Positions 34,250 through 47,895 are shown, counted from the stretch's first letter. The stretch is 64,000 nucleotides of DNA from Flaccisagitta enflata (GCA_965153355.1 OZ231126.1:33046001-33110000); one strand, 5' to 3'. A program made the numbers and translations. Notes: a model not told the origin generated them from the sequence alone.

Positions 34250-34924
34250 TTTTTTTTCTGTCTTTCTTACCCCGTAAAACTTTTTCTTTCAGTCCCATTT
34301 GTTTTTTTGTTTTTTGTTTTTCATTCTCTTTTACCTTTCTTTTTTTCTTGATAATTATATTGGACTGCTATCTGTGTCCGACTGCCATCTGTGTCCGACT
34401 GTAGGGGGGTCAGCTGACGCCCCTGACGCCCCTCCTCCTACGCCGCTGCCTGCGCCATGCAACACCTGTTCTTAAAAGAGGCACAATCTGCTGGTGCCAC
34501 ATGGACACTACTAGCCAAAACACGGAATGAGTCAAGATAGAATGATCATCTCTCACTTTGATAGTTTTTGGGTTATTGTAGTGTTTACAATATAAATCTA
34601 AAGGAAACTAAATCACTTTTGGGGCGCCCTTTGAAAGATATGCAAAAATGGTGTAGATTTAATTCATTTTTCATCATAACTGTTTGTGGTGATCTTTTTT
34701 GGTATTTTTGACTGCAGATTTGGATTCAGTGAATGCTTTGCGGTTTGTTTTTTACGTCACACTATAAATTTTTGAAAAGAAATAAAAAATTAATTTTTTC
34801 ATGATATTGCTATAAGATACATTTATTTTTAATGATTTTTTACTTCTTTTTCAAATGAACCGCAAGCCACCCATTGAGTCCAAGTCTGCAGTCAAAAATA
34901 CTAAAATAAATCATCACAAATAGT

Positions 34925-35927
<1,003 letters not shown>

Positions 35928-36376
35928 CAAATAGTTATGATGAAAAATGCACTAAACTTGTACTATTTTTGTATATATTTCAAAAAGCGCCCATAGAATA
36001 ATTTACTTCTTTTTAGATTTATGTTATGCACACTACAAGCACTCGAAACTTATCAGAGTTTTAGACGATCATTTCAAGTCAACTCATTCCGTGTTCTGGC
36101 GGACAGTGTGGAGACAGTTGCCCTCTGGGGACTCTAACCTGATTCAATGGCACGATCCTCATGGCACCATGGAAACAGCAACGTACTATTACTGTATTAG
36201 GATTTCACCTGTTAGGAAGGCATGAACCTGCGTTTCGGCAAGGAGACTCTTGACAATTGCTCGCGTTAAGATGACAGAATTTCCCCGTGAGTCCTCGAAA
36301 CCAGAAATTACATCAAGCTATGACTAAGAACTATATGTGGGTCTTAAGTTAGCCTAAAATCTCTTTTCCATTTTCT

Positions 36377-36481
36377 AGAATCTCGGTTCAATCTGAAAAA
36401 AAACTGGATACATGGCCACCCGGGTCGCATGCTTTTAGTAGATGAATATCGGCATTATTCATTATGCTATCAAATCAAGTG
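36377..36481 (+). CDS. candidate terminal exon, unknown protein
   Basis: Acceptor TTTTCCATTTTCTAG precedes SRFNLKKNWIHGHPGRMLLV, then DEYRHYSLCYQIK and TGA. The block V-D-x-Y-x-x-Y-S-L-x-Y resembles the second structurally conserved region of lipocalins, but this is a weak match. It begins in phase 1; the ORF ending at 36223 offers no compatible donor, so the preceding exon is not identified. Confidence 0.4.
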
Positions 36482-36855
36482 AGACAAACATTACACCGAT
36501 TCTGGTTTTTGTTTGCTTGATTTTTATGTTTGTCCTATTAATTTCAAATGATTTAAAAGCCAGCAAAGCCCCATTGTTAATCTAATAGAACATAAGCACT
36601 GTACATACACACTTTCATTCTATTTGCATATCTGGTTTTCCTGTTATGAGCAGGCCTGAGCAATTGTATTGGGTATTGGTATTGGGTTTACAATATTCTT
36701 GGGTATTGGGTTTTCCCATTCCTTCCTTCTTCCCTCCCTCCCTTCCTTCCTTTTGTCCTTCCTCCCCTCCAAGGCCGTGAAATATGTATTGGTATTATAT
36801 CAATACAATATCGATACAATATTGATACAATGCTGATATACCGGGTGGACATAAA

Positions 36856-37007
36856 CAAGGCCGGATACACGGCAATCCAGTCGCGGACGGTTGGGCAGGA
36901 GCAGTAATGCGAAAACCGCTTGGAATTCAAAAATGTTACGGACGGACGGACTGACCGACCTACCGACCGACACGGCAAGGTGTAGAGTCGCGTGTCCGCG
37001 ACTAAAA
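36856..37007 (+). repeat. short hairpin-ended repeat, plus copy
   Basis: Head CAAGGCCGGATACACGG, 5' arm GTCGCGGAC, internal GGACGGACGGACTGACC tract, and 3' end GTCGCGTGTCCGCGACTAAA. The 5' arm is the exact reverse complement of GTCCGCGAC at the 3' end. Confidence 0.8.
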
Positions 37008-37885
37008 AGGTAGCTCTGTATTGAAATAAAATGAAAACTGTATCTAATTGTTTCTTATGTGAATATTTGAAATAGTGAATCTCTGAATTTGTATATATGA
37101 GTAAAATATACAAATTCAAAACATGTATGATAAACCAAAATAACTTTTTCCGAGCATTATTGCCCGTTTATAACCAAAAGTGATAATTGATTATTATTAG
37201 TATTTTGGGTGTACATTAGGTCTTTTATTTAAGAAGTCTTGGTTTCTATTCTTTCCTAGACCCACTTTTATTCAACTATCTTCATTCGAAAGTAAATTTT
37301 GTTAAAATCATTGATTTTTAGTCAAATTTAAGTAAAATTCTTTAAGTGGTCCCTAGTTCAATTCAGTTTTTAAAAGATAGAATAAAAAGTATTGATCCTC
37401 ATAAAAAATGTTCATAATGGAACATGTTGGTGACAATTATATCAAGGTAGCTTAATAAAAATTTTACTTAGGACAAATTTTAAAAGTGTTATCAAAAAAA
37501 TTAAAAGCTACTTTCTTAAAGACCACCTGTTACAATGAAACCCCGCTCGAACAAATTTCGCGGGACCAGGCCCCTTTTTCTGTAAGAGGCAGAAATCCAT
37601 TAGAGCCATTTCGACTGTGCCAGAAATTTCATCAATGACATTCAAAATAAGAAATGTGAAATCTTTTTCATGAATAATAAGGCCGGATACACGGCTAATA
37701 CCAGTTGCGGACAGGTGGGTAGGGGTGGAAATGCGCGTTTTCACCCTTTTTGACTCGTGTTCACTAGAGTTGGGAGAACTTATCGTCATGTCGTGACTGT
37801 CGGAATCGACAGTCACACCCCATGGTGTCAGTTACTCGACATCATGGTCAAAAACCGTCACAACCTACTGACTGACAAAGAGAAG

Positions 37886-38013
<128 letters not shown>

Positions 38014-38061
38014 GATTTTTGGGATAAAAACTGACTATGCACCCAGGGGAATGTTAACTAT

Positions 38062-38270
38062 CAAGGCCGGATACACGGCTACCCCATTTGCGTGCGGGTG
38101 GGCAGGGGCTTTAATTGAGGTCACTTCATCATTTGGGCAGGTGCAGTGAAGCCAGACACCGCAAAAACAAAAAAAAGTAAAGTGTGACGGAAAGACGGAC
38201 GGACCGCAGACCGACGGACTGACGGACGGACCGACAAAGCGTGGTGTAGAGTCGCGTTGCACGCGACGAA
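38062..38270 (+). repeat. short hairpin-ended repeat, plus copy
   Basis: Complete copy: head CAAGGCCGGATACACGG, CATTTGCGTGCGGGTGGGCA, internal GACGGACGGACCG tract and 3' hairpin GTCGCGTTGCACGCGAC. Confidence 0.8.
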
Positions 38271-38322
38271 AAATGCAGTCCAGTTTTGGGCTATACCATG
38301 TTTAGACCAATATTCCAAAAAA

Positions 38323-41300
38323 CAAGGCCGGATACACAGCTACCAAAGTCGCGTGCGGGTGGGCAGTAGCACGGGGGTTCATGGCAAAAAATGGTCAGAG
38401 CCTTTATGTTCAGGAGATGTGCGCACCATTCCATGGTACAATGCACCAAAAAAAATTTGGAGGTTGTCCGATGTCGGAAAGATGGCGCCGCCACCCCCCC
38501 CCCTTAGTAAAGTGGTGGTAATGGTACAAATCTTGTTGTTTAAGATCATTTTGCCCTTATAATTGGGCCACTTTTCCTTAGAAAAATGACATAAAATCCA
38601 TGAGATTACAAAACTAGAGCTCAAGAGCTAACCAGTGGTGTAATCTGCATGTTTCTATCATAACCAGCCAAACCAGCCTACCACCCAACTAGCTTACCAG
38701 CCTAAAAGTGAAAAACATGCATTTTTCAACGGATTAAGTTAAAACTTGGTATGTGGTCTCTGAATGGAAGGACTCAACATATGAGTTCGATTTATAAAGA
38801 TTTTAGCATGCTAACCGGCCAAGCCAGCCTACCACCCAGCCAGCCTACCAGCCTAAAAGTGAGAAACATGCATAACTTTGGCATTTTTCAATTGATTTGT
38901 TTGAAACTTGGTATGTAGTCTCTGAATGGAAGGACTCAACATAAGAATTCGATTTATAAAGATTTTAGCATGCTAACTGACCAAACCAGACTACCATCCA
39001 ACTAGCCTACCAGCCTAAAAGTGAAAAACGTGCATAACTTTGTAATTTTTCAATTGATTTGGTTGATACTTAGTATAAAGTCTTGAAATGGAAGGACTCA
39101 ACATATGTATTTGATTTGTTAAGATTTTAGCATGCTAACCGACCAAACCAGCCTACTACCCAACCAGCCTACCAGCCTTAAAGTGAACATAACTTTGACA
39201 TTTTCTAACCAATTTTGATGAAACTTGGTATGTAGTCTCTAGATGCATGCTAACCGGCCTACCACCCAACCAACCTACCACCTTCAAAGTGATAATTGTG
39301 CATATCTTGAACAATATTCAATCAATTTGGTATTGTCAAATGGCGTTGTCAAATGGCGTTGTCAAATGAGTGGTTGAGACTTGAGAGGTAAGCTGCTTTG
39401 GTCGCATACGTACATCAAGTCATTTCATTTTGAGTCTGCATACCAAGTTTTTAGTTTTAACCAAATTGATTGAAAGTTGTTCAAGTTATGCTTACTTATC
39501 ACTTTGAAGGCGGTAGGTCGGTTGGGTGGTAGGCCAGTTAGCATGCTAGAATCTTTATAAATCAAATTTATATGTTGAGTCCTTCCATCTAGAGACTACA
39601 TACCAAGTTTCAACCAAATCAGTTGAAAAAAGCCAAAGTTATGCAGGTTTTTTTTTAATTTAGGCTCGTAGGCTGGTTGGGTGGTAGGCCGGTTTGGTCA
39701 GTTAACATGCTAAAATCTTAACAAATCAAATACATATGATGAGTCCTTCCATTTTGAGGCTTTATGTCAGAAAGCAGACCAGAAAACAGGTTTAAAGGGT
39801 CAACCATTTTCCAACCTTATTTAGATAAAAAAAACTAGTTTTTTCTTTCAAAAAATGTTGTGGACATGTCATTTGGTTGCATATTACTTATTAGAACGGA
39901 CTTGGATCCTTTGATAGACACTAGATATACTGTACAGGACAACAAAGCGGTAAAAGTACAGGACAACAAAGCGGTAAAAACCTCATCAAAATCGTCATTT
40001 GATGTGACAATTTGTTTATCAGTTGCTTACATCTACGATGATAAAGCAATTAAAAAATCGAATTATAGTCATTTTCTCTTTTTATACCCCCTGAGTAACC
40101 TTTCAAGATATGCCACAAATTTTGGCCAAGATTTTCTCCCCCTCCAACTATGGAAATACACTTAATTCATTGAAAAGGTCATGTGACAAATGAAAACTAA
40201 GAAATTTGGAACTTTTTTTTTCTCGGCTTAACAACCATACTTCCGGTCCTCCGATTAAGTTGAGATTTTAGGACAAGATAATGTATTAACTAAGGTTGCT
40301 CCATGTCAAATTTCAAGTTATTCGGCCAATGTTAAGTGGGGTTTTGATGTCATTTTGTGTAATTTTCAAGCAAATTTTAGATTTTCAAAAAAACATTTAT
40401 AGAGCGGGAAATTACCGGTCTTGAGATAGGATGATTTTTTTGAATAAATTAAAACATACATTCCTTAAGAATCAATTTTTGAAGGTCTGTATGTTCTTGG
40501 ATTTTGCAATTTTTCAATTTCTATGCAAAACGGCAATTTCCCGTGAAGACTGTCAAGTAGTAAAAAGAAGACAACTTTTTTGCACTTTTTGTGTATACAA
40601 CAGACGTTATGTTAGGCCCCCATATTAATAGGGGAGGGCGGGCTCGCAATTTATTTGGTTCTTTGTGGTATTGAAAAGTTATTTCAGGTCTTGTTGATGA
40701 TTTTCTACCTTCCCTGGAGTAACAGATTTGGTTTTACCATCATGGGTATAAGGTTATTTCTGGGAAAATGTCCAGCTTTGGCCTCAAAATAAGAAAACTT
40801 TGCCTAACCATGTATTTTGCATTGATTTTTGTTTTTTTAGTGTCCTTATACATAACTAGACCATATTCCAAGAGAGTTATGACCCATATGAAGATTTCAT
40901 CATTTAGACCCTCTGAACGCCTATATCGGCTCCTTCCTTTGCATGATGTCTTATACTAAGTTTTAACCAAATCAATTGAAAAATTACAAAGTTATGCACG
41001 TTTTTCGCTTTTAGGCTGGTAGGCTGGTTGGGTGGTAGTCTGGTTTGGCCGGTTAGCATGTTAAAATCTATATAAATTGAATTCATATGTCGATTCAGAG
41101 ACTACATACCAAGTTTCAACCAAATCAATTGAAAAATGCTAAAGTTATGCATGTTTTTCACTTTTAAGCTGGTAGGCTGGTTGGGTGGTGGGCCGGTTTG
41201 GCCCGTTAGCATGATAAAATCTTTAAAAATCGAATTCATATGTAGAGTCCTTCCAGTCAGAGACCACATACTAAATTTCAACGAAAATGGTTGAAAAATG

Positions 41301-41825
41301 CCAAAGTTATGCACGTTTTTCACTTTTAGGCTGGTAGGCTTGTTGGGTGGTAGGCTGGTTTGGCTGGTTATGATAGTAACATGCAGATTGCACCACTGGT
41401 TAGCTCTTGAGCGCTAATTTTATAATCTCATGGATTTATTGTCATTTTTCTAAGGCAAAGTGGCCCAATTTTGAAGTCAAAATGACCTTAAACAACAAGA
41501 TTTGTTCCATCACCACCATTTTATTCAGGGGGGGGGTGGCGGCGCCATCTTCCCGAAATCGGACAACCTCCAAATTTTTTTTGGTGCAATATACCATGAA
41601 ATGGTGCGCACATCTCCTGAACATAAAGGCTCTGATCATTCTTTGCCATGATTCCCCTTGCTAGTGGGCAGGGGCCACATTTGAGGTCACTAAACCATTT
41701 GAGCAGGTGCAGCGATGTTAGATAATAAAACCATAAAAAAAGTAAAATGTGACTGACCGACCGACCAACCGACGGACGGATGGACGGACAAAGCGGATTG
41801 TAGAGTCGCATGCATGCGACTAAAA
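38323..41825 (+). repeat. short hairpin-ended repeat split by a 3.3 kb insertion
   Basis: Head at 38323-38366 (CAAGGCCGGATACACAGC to GTGGGCAG); the remainder at 41664-41825 (GTGGGCAGGGGCCACATTTG to GTCGCATGCATGCGACTAAA). GTGGGCAG is present on both sides as an 8-bp duplication. Confidence 0.8.
38367..41663. mobile_element. 3.3 kb foldback element with ~170-bp tandem repeats, hAT-like TSD
   Basis: Inverted ends TAGCACGGGGGTTCATGGC / GCCATGATTCCCCTTGCTA and duplication GTGGGCAG (38359-38366, 41664-41671). Terminal ~300 bp arms match in inverted orientation (ATCTCCTGAACATAAAGGCT, TTAGCTCTTGAGC). Inside each arm are tandem ~170-bp units containing CCAGCCTACCACCCAACCAG, CATGCATAACTTTG and CTTGGTATGTAGTCTCTGAA: about four on the left (38.65-39.3 kb), in reverse at 39.4-39.75 and 40.95-41.4 kb. 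The centre (39.76-40.95 kb) is unique A/T-rich sequence. No transposase was found. Confidence 0.75.
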
Positions 41826-41858
41826 ATCGAAAAGGTGGAAATTCAAAGAAGAATTAAA

Positions 41859-42070
41859 CAAGGCCGGATACACGGCTACCCTAGTCGCGTGCGGGTGGGC
41901 AGGAGTAGTGCTGGAGAAGGTCACTGGGTCATCTGGGCAGGAGCTGTGTGCTCAAAAAGCTCAAAAACGCCAAAAAAGTAAAAAGGGGACCGACCGACCG
42001 ACCAACCGACCGACCGACCGACCGACGGACCGACATAGCGGGGTGTAGAGTCGCGTAGCACGCGACTAAA
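41859..42070 (+). repeat. short hairpin-ended repeat, plus copy
   Basis: Complete copy with head CAAGGCCGGATACACGG, 5' arm GTCGCGTGC, a GACC tract, and 3' GTCGCGTAGCACGCGAC. Its word GCTCAAAAAGCTCAAAAACG is the empty-site counterpart of the FB3 insertion. Confidence 0.82.
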
Positions 42071-42140
42071 AATGTATATTTGACATGAAAAATGAATTCT
42101 TTTTGATTTTGTGATGACATTTTGTACATCTTCGTTTCAG

Positions 42141-42201
42141 GTTAATGCATATGATAAAGGGGCATGGACCTCCGAAAATTTGGCAAAATGTCGTTCTTAT
42201 T

Positions 42202-42205
<4 letters not shown>
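42141..42205 (+). CDS. candidate exon running into (GA)n, unknown protein
   Basis: After a strong acceptor (GTACATCTTCGTTTCAG) the frame VNAYDKGAWTSENLAKCRSY leads directly into a (GA)n array read as Ser-Glu-Arg-Glu repeats. No donor is obvious before the repeat (a GTCGTT site lies inside). The composition is that of a normal extracellular protein segment; nothing more can be said. Confidence 0.3.
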
Positions 42206-42273
<68 letters not shown>

Positions 42274-42315
42274 GATAGAGAGAATGAGAGAGAGAAAGAG
42301 AGAGAGAGAGAGAGA
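42206..42315. repeat. (GA)n microsatellite
   Basis: About 110 bp of GA with a few AAAG and AGAT interruptions, directly abutting the candidate exon. Confidence 0.95.
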
Positions 42316-42894
42316 CCGACAGATAGACAGAGACAGAACTATTTGTTTGTATCCTGGATTACCTTCGATTTTTTTTCTTGCTAACTGACAAGTCGCTCTC
42401 CTAGTCCGTTTGTTTCCGTTCTTGTCTAAACAATTTTTTTTCCGCGCGCAAAAGCACGTCTTTCAGAGGTTGTGTCCATCGGTTGGTTGGTTGGTTGGTC
42501 AGTCAGAAACGCTTTCATTCTACAATCTTAACGTCACCTATGATAGCCTACTTGACCTTGTTTGCCTTTTTTGGCCATGTTTGCCTTTATTGGCCATAAC
42601 TCTTTCATGGGGCTTTGAAAACGAGGCCAGATACATTGCCAATAAGTAGCCGCTTGCGGGTGGGCAGGGGCAGTTATGAGGGTGTACAGGAGCAGCTCAT
42701 GGAAGGGGTTGTGATATGGCTAGCCAGGGGCAGTGATGCGTAGAAATTTCGCGTAACCAATCAGCCTTCCTACCAAGGCACATACCCTCTTTTAGATCTG
42801 CTTAGGATGCGACTAAAGAGAGGAAGAAATCCACCAGTTCTTACAAACTTGTTTCTTGTAAACACATAGGAAAAAAGTTACAAACCTAACTTTC

Positions 42895-43136
42895 CTTCAT
42901 TCATTCGTTCATTCATTTATTCATTCACTCATTCATAAAATCATTCATTCATTTATTCATTCATTTTAAGATATCATTTATTCATTCATTCATTGATTCC
43001 TTCATTCATTCATTCATTCATTCATTCATTCATTCATTCATTTATTTCTTCATACTTTCTTCATTCATTCATTCATTCATTAATTCATTCATTTATTCAT
43101 TCATTCCTTCATTCTTTCATTCATTCGTACATTCAT
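42895..43136. repeat. (ATTC)n microsatellite
   Basis: About 240 bp of degenerate CATT/ATTC tetranucleotide repeat. Confidence 0.95.
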
Positions 43137-43261
43137 TTAATACGCGAGGCATACATCAGTAACTGAGACTGAGACATACTGAGACTGAGAGGGAACCAAT
43201 TTTCACAGAGCACCTCATGCAGCCTGCTGCATAATGCTGAAACGAAACGGAAATGGCATGA

Positions 43262-43478
43262 CGGCAACGACATTTAGTAGAGTCGATGTCGAGACTTAGG
43301 TGAAAACATTTGAGGGAAACGAAACTTGAAATAGCTAATTGGTTTTTAGCTAGGGTCGATGATCTCTAGTGTTCACAGACTGACGGACGGACTGACGGAC
43401 GGAACGACGGACGGACCGACGGACGGACCAACGAACGGACAGACAAAGGCTCTTATAGAGTTGCGTGTCCGCAACTTT
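43262..43478 (+). repeat. short hairpin-ended repeat, diverged plus copy
   Basis: The head is degraded, but the GACGGACGGAC tract (43380-43440) and the 3' end GTTGCGTGTCCGCAAC are present. Confidence 0.55.
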
Positions 43479-44247
43479 AAAGGCACTCTGTTGAATCAGT
43501 CCAGAGGAAAAAATTATTTTTGTTAATCATTTTAAAGAGTGAGTGAATACCCTCTGAAAACAACATCAACTTTGGAAGCATGTTGCTCCTGAACGAATGA
43601 AGCTACATACCTCAGCTTAGGCTCATTTTTAAGAACTGTGTCAGCTCTTTAAAATGAGTCCAAGATGAGGTCACTAGCTCAATTTGTTTCGGAGATATAA
43701 GCTTTTGAAGTTACCCCTCGTGGTTAGAAGTGATTTCACCATGAAAATCACCTAAATCATTTTAAAGTGGAGTAGGAGCTGGAGCGAAGTGGTTGGCAGC
43801 GGGGGGAATCATTTTTTTCAAGTTTCTACATTCAAAAATATTACAACTTTAAATTTATCACCTATACGAGTATTTTTTCCAAATCATTCATCTTTTACTC
43901 CTTCTATTCCACGTATTTCCGATTCTTGACGATAACTACTGTAGCCAACCTTTGGGACAAATACAACGCCATCTTGCGTGAGAAATGGCGACGCAGCGAC
44001 CGTCATTCAAGCAAGGATCAGGCGTGTAGGCCACATTTGTCGAAAACCCGCAAACATCTGCGAGTGAAATTGAGTTAGCAACGTTAAACAACATTTCTGG
44101 TGTCGTTATTGCTGCTCCTTCCCTTGGTAATAAGGGATAGGATCACGTCGATAAGGGATAGGATCACGCCGGTAATGAAACTCATATGATTATGAAGATG
44201 CAAACAGGGTACGACAGTGGAACACGGACATTCTAGGCAGACGAACA

Positions 44248-44369
<122 letters not shown>

Positions 44370-44798
44370 AAAATGCTTTTCGCCTCGAGCATCACAGATG
44401 GACGGACGGACAAAGCAACTGAAAAAAAGGTAATAAAGCCCGATATCTGCCTTATGATAGGTGGAACAATATCCCTCACTATACCCAAACTGAAAAATAT
44501 GGAAGAAGGCCTTGTGAGCCCTCACTGACTAGTTACTATGCGCATCACTCCTAGTTTTCCATTTAGCAAACATCCCTACTGAGTTTTACCCAGAAACAAT
44601 AACGCTTACCAAAATAGTTAAGGGCAAATGATTGTTACCTGTGTTACCAAAATTCAACAAATCACTCGCTGGTAACATTGTTAAGAAACCATACCCTTGA
44701 AGGCTAGAATCGAGGTCAAGCCTAATGCGACCGCCGGACAATCCAAGGTATTGAGTACCAGTATAGTACCAGTACCAGTACCATTATAGTTGAATAAC

Positions 44799-44942
44799 CT
44801 GTGGCTTTTTGCTCATGAAATTTTCTGTTGCAGGCTACCGGTGGAGAATCAAAATCGGTATATGTTGAGTAACATTTCCCAGCTAATTCTTTTTTGAGGG
44901 TGAAAGCTGTTTGCTCGTGACAACCAAGGAGAGGACTTCCCC
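44799..44942 (-). CDS. cysteine-containing phase 1-1 exon, extracellular type
   Basis: Acceptor GTCATTTTCATTTTCAG and donor GTTATT bracket 144 bp: 2 nt + 47 codons + 1 nt, a symmetric phase 1-1 exon as used for extracellular modules. It reads SPLLGCHEQTAFTLKKELAG, KCYSTYTDFDSPPVACNRKF, HEQKAT, with three Cys. YSTYTDF resembles YSKYTDF in the minus-strand exon 29883-30106, and the intron flanks of both places share a repeat. They may be neighbouring exons of one gene (the phases fit) or paralogous copies. Confidence 0.45.
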
Positions 44943-45069
44943 CTGAAAATGAAAATGACAAAGGGCTGACACCAGCTCATTTCTGAAAAAAAAACGTTTT
45001 CACTGGTATGCATGGGGCATTACATTGACATTTGACAATAACTTTAACTTCAATTAAACCGGTAAAAAA

Positions 45070-45279
45070 CAAGGCCGGATACACGGCTACCCCAGTCGTG
45101 TGTGGGTGGGCAGGGGCTATATTTGAAGTCACTTTATCATTTGGGCAGAAGCAGCGAAGCCAAAGACTGCAAAAACCCCCAAAACCCCCCAAAAATAAAG
45201 TGTGACGGATGGACTGAAGGATCAACGGACCAACGGACCGACAAAGCGGGGTGTAGAGTCGCGTGGCACGCGACTAAAA
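45070..45279 (+). repeat. short hairpin-ended repeat, plus copy
   Basis: Complete copy with CAAGGCCGGATACACGG head and perfect 3' hairpin GTCGCGTGGCACGCGAC. Confidence 0.82.
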
Positions 45280-45299
45280 ACTAGTGGCTTGTCGGGAAA

Positions 45300-46010
45300 A
45301 AAGTCGAAGTCTGTCTTCGACTTTTTGACATATTCGAGAGAAACAGGGTTTTCATTTTCTTTTGGGAAAGTTGGGGAACTCATCCGGATGATTGTGGCCT
45401 CCGATGAAATTCATAGTGTGAGTAAATTTAATAATTCTCTTTCATTTGGCGCCAAGCAGAAGTCTCTGGGACAAATATTTTTCGTGTTATGAATTTTTAA
45501 AGATTTATTTACGAAAAATACAAATTGAATTTTTTTCGATTTTTCATGATTTTATGTAGGATCAATAAAGGAGCGTATTTATGGTTGTTTGAGCATGCAA
45601 ATATAAGAAAACATGTTTATGAGCAAACCTGCTCATTGGTAAGGGTGTTTTAGAGGATTCTAGCTCATTTAGCTCATTTAGCTCATTTCTTTTTTATTTC
45701 AAATGTGATAAATAGATAAATATTTTGAAACTTGTTTAATAAAGCAGATACAAAAAAGCATATCAGTGAGCTAGCTGCTCATCTGTAAGGGCATTTTTAA
45801 GCATTTTAGCTCACTTAGCTCATTTAGCTGTCTTTTTTTTTCCTGATTTTTGATGGGATAGATAAATATTTTGATGGGAGCATGTAGATACAAGAAAGCA
45901 TTTTAGTGAGTAAAGCTGGTTGTCTGGTTGAGTGGTTATGAGCATTTTAGCTCATCAAGCTCATTTGGCTCAGTCCCATTTTCCTCTGATTTTCAGTGCG
46001 ATCAATACAT
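45300..46010 (-). repeat. dispersed GAGCTAAATGAG repeat, reverse copy
   Basis: Reverse complement of the 52-54 kb unit: starts GAAGTCTGTCTTCGACTTTT, passes CATTTGGCGCCAAGCAGAAG, and ends in repeated AGCTCATTTAGCTCATTT. Confidence 0.7.
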
Positions 46011-46744
46011 ACAATTGCTCTTGATTTAATCTAATAGTAGCGACCGGTCACGACGCTCAGCCAGGCTGTGTAAAAAAATCATTGAAAAACGCGAATTTTC
46101 TGCGCCAAAGATCGCTTAGATATAAGATAAGAAGTCGTGATTGCCAAGCAATTAGCTAAAATCAATGCGAAATATGCTAAAGCATGTCAGATTACATCGT
46201 ATAACATCAAGAAATCATAAAAAACTGGGAGAAAAATGGTTAACGTTATCGCAGGAAACTTTCAAAATGAGCCTCAACTTTGACAAAGTGGGAACGGATC
46301 GCATTATGCGTGCATCTGCGAGTTTCAAATATATATGAAAGAGGAGACCAAGAAGGGCCTATATCTCAAATTTCATCAAAATCGGTCAATGCGCTCACCT
46401 TCTACCACGCGTACATTTGTAAAGTTTGTTTTAGAAAAAATGGCTGCTTCGCGGTGGTTGATTTTCTTGCGTGCAAAAAGGTTTACGCGCTGCAGCCGAT
46501 AAAGTTAGTCGAGCAAAAAACTCAATAGTTCATGAATTGTTTTCTTTTCTAACAAAATATATAGTGCAGCATATCGTTCGAAAGCTCATGACGTAATGAA
46601 TATGATTATGTGTATATATAAAGAGGAATCTAAAAAATTAATGATTCATATTAGAATAATCGATTTCTTGATGTTACGCTTGCATGGCCGGTTCTGCATT
46701 CAAGAACTAAAAAAGTATTACATGTATGTAAACAAAATCGAGAG

Positions 46745-46976
46745 AAAATGCAAGAACAAATTCGAAAGCGAATGCGGGAGCAAACGCTAGAGCGAATGCA
46801 AGAGCAAACGCGAGAGGGAATGCGAAAGCAAACGTGAGAGCGAATACGAGAGCAAACGCGAGAGCAAATGCGAAAGCAAACGCAAGAGCAAATGCGAGAG
46901 CAAACGCGAGATTGAACGCCAGTGCGGATGCGAGAACGGACGTGAGAACGAATGCGAGAGTAAAAGCAAGAGGGAG
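46745..46976. repeat. 12/18-bp minisatellite
   Basis: Degenerate tandem of GCGAGAGCAAAC and GCGAATGCGAGAGC. Several frames are open; considered non-coding. Confidence 0.85.
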
Positions 46977-47068
46977 AAAATGAGTCGATCAAAATTCTCC
47001 ATTTTCTAAAATGGAGGTAGGTTACATTTGGGCATTTTGGCAGGAGCATCTGGGCAGGAGCCGTATGG

Positions 47069-47415
47069 TCAACAAGTCATCCAAGGATTGCACATGGTCA
47101 GCGGTACCCGATGCCCTGCTTGGAGTGATAGCTGAAGAAGTGGTGTGAGAGCAGGGCAGCGGCCCCAAAGGGCCGATGTCCTGTAGGACACAGGGGTGAA
47201 CCATTATGTACGTCTGTCCTGACAAGGCTGATTTAGGGCCTTGAAGAGCTAATTTTGGGCCCCAGAGGACTGATTTTGGGCCTGAGAGGGCTGATTTTGG
47301 GCCTGAGAGGGCTAATTTGGGGCCTGAGAGGGGCCTTGGGGGGGGGGACGGACAGACAGACGTACGTAATGGTTCACCCCTGTGTCCTACAGGACATCGG
47401 CCCTTTGGGGCCGCT
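47069..47415 (+). mobile_element. foldback minisatellite element FB3
   Basis: Head CAAGTCATCCAAGG...GGTCAGCGGTACCCG, left arm GGGCAGCGGCCCCAAAGGG, units of ~20 bp (GGCCTGAGAGGGCTGATTTT), right arm ending CCTTTGGGGCCGCTGCCC. It lies inside a short hairpin repeat: left flank GTATGGTCAA and right flank AAAAAGCTTAAAAACG correspond to GCTCAAAAAGCTCAAAAACG at 41.95 kb, giving both boundaries. Confidence 0.8.
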
Positions 47416-47505
47416 GCCCAAAAAGCTTAAAAACGCCAAAAAAAGTAAAAAGGGGACAACTGTCCGACCGACCGACCGAAATAGCAGGGTGTAGAGTCGC
47501 GTAGC

Positions 47506-47643
47506 AAAACACGGCCAATACCAGTTGCGGATGGGTGGGCAGGGGCGGAAATGCGCGTTTTTACTCTTCGCAACTCGATCATTACAGACGGACGGATGGA
47601 CGAACGGACAAAGCCTCTCATAGAGTTGCGTGTCCGCAACTAA
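47506..47643 (+). repeat. short hairpin-ended repeat, TTGCGGAC subfamily
   Basis: 5' arm GTTGCGGATGGGTGGGCAGG; GACGGACGGATGGACGAACGG tract (47588 onward); 3' end GTTGCGTGTCCGCAAC. Confidence 0.75.
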
Positions 47644-47697
47644 AAAAAAGTGTAGTTTTTGTTGTTTGTTTTTGGGTGATTTGATTGGTCAAGGGAA

Positions 47698-47701
<4 letters not shown>

Positions 47702-47748
<47 letters not shown>
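47702..47748. repeat. (CT)n microsatellite at an exon boundary
   Basis: Pure CT, 46 bp, ending 8 bp before the candidate exon. Confidence 0.95.
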
Positions 47749-47750
<2 letters not shown>

Positions 47751-47755
47751 ATCAG

Positions 47756-47823
47756 AATTCAGTCTATACGCATTATAATATTGACGATGAAAGTAGCAAT
47801 GACGACTTTTTTGACGACGACGA

Positions 47824-47895
<72 letters not shown>

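Larger units (their letters stand above)
30697..34448. mobile_element. hAT-like MITE, copy B, with nested insertions
   Basis: Same terminal repeats as copy A (CAGCGGCGTAGG / CCTACGCCGCTG). Flanks CCTGCAAC and CCTGCGCC agree at 6 of 8 positions, an aged 8-bp duplication. The interior matches copy A but is enlarged by the element at 31010-32357 and by foldback element FB2 at 33498-34068. The (CTTT)n tract at 34195-34250 corresponds to the pyrimidine tract of copy A. Confidence 0.8.
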
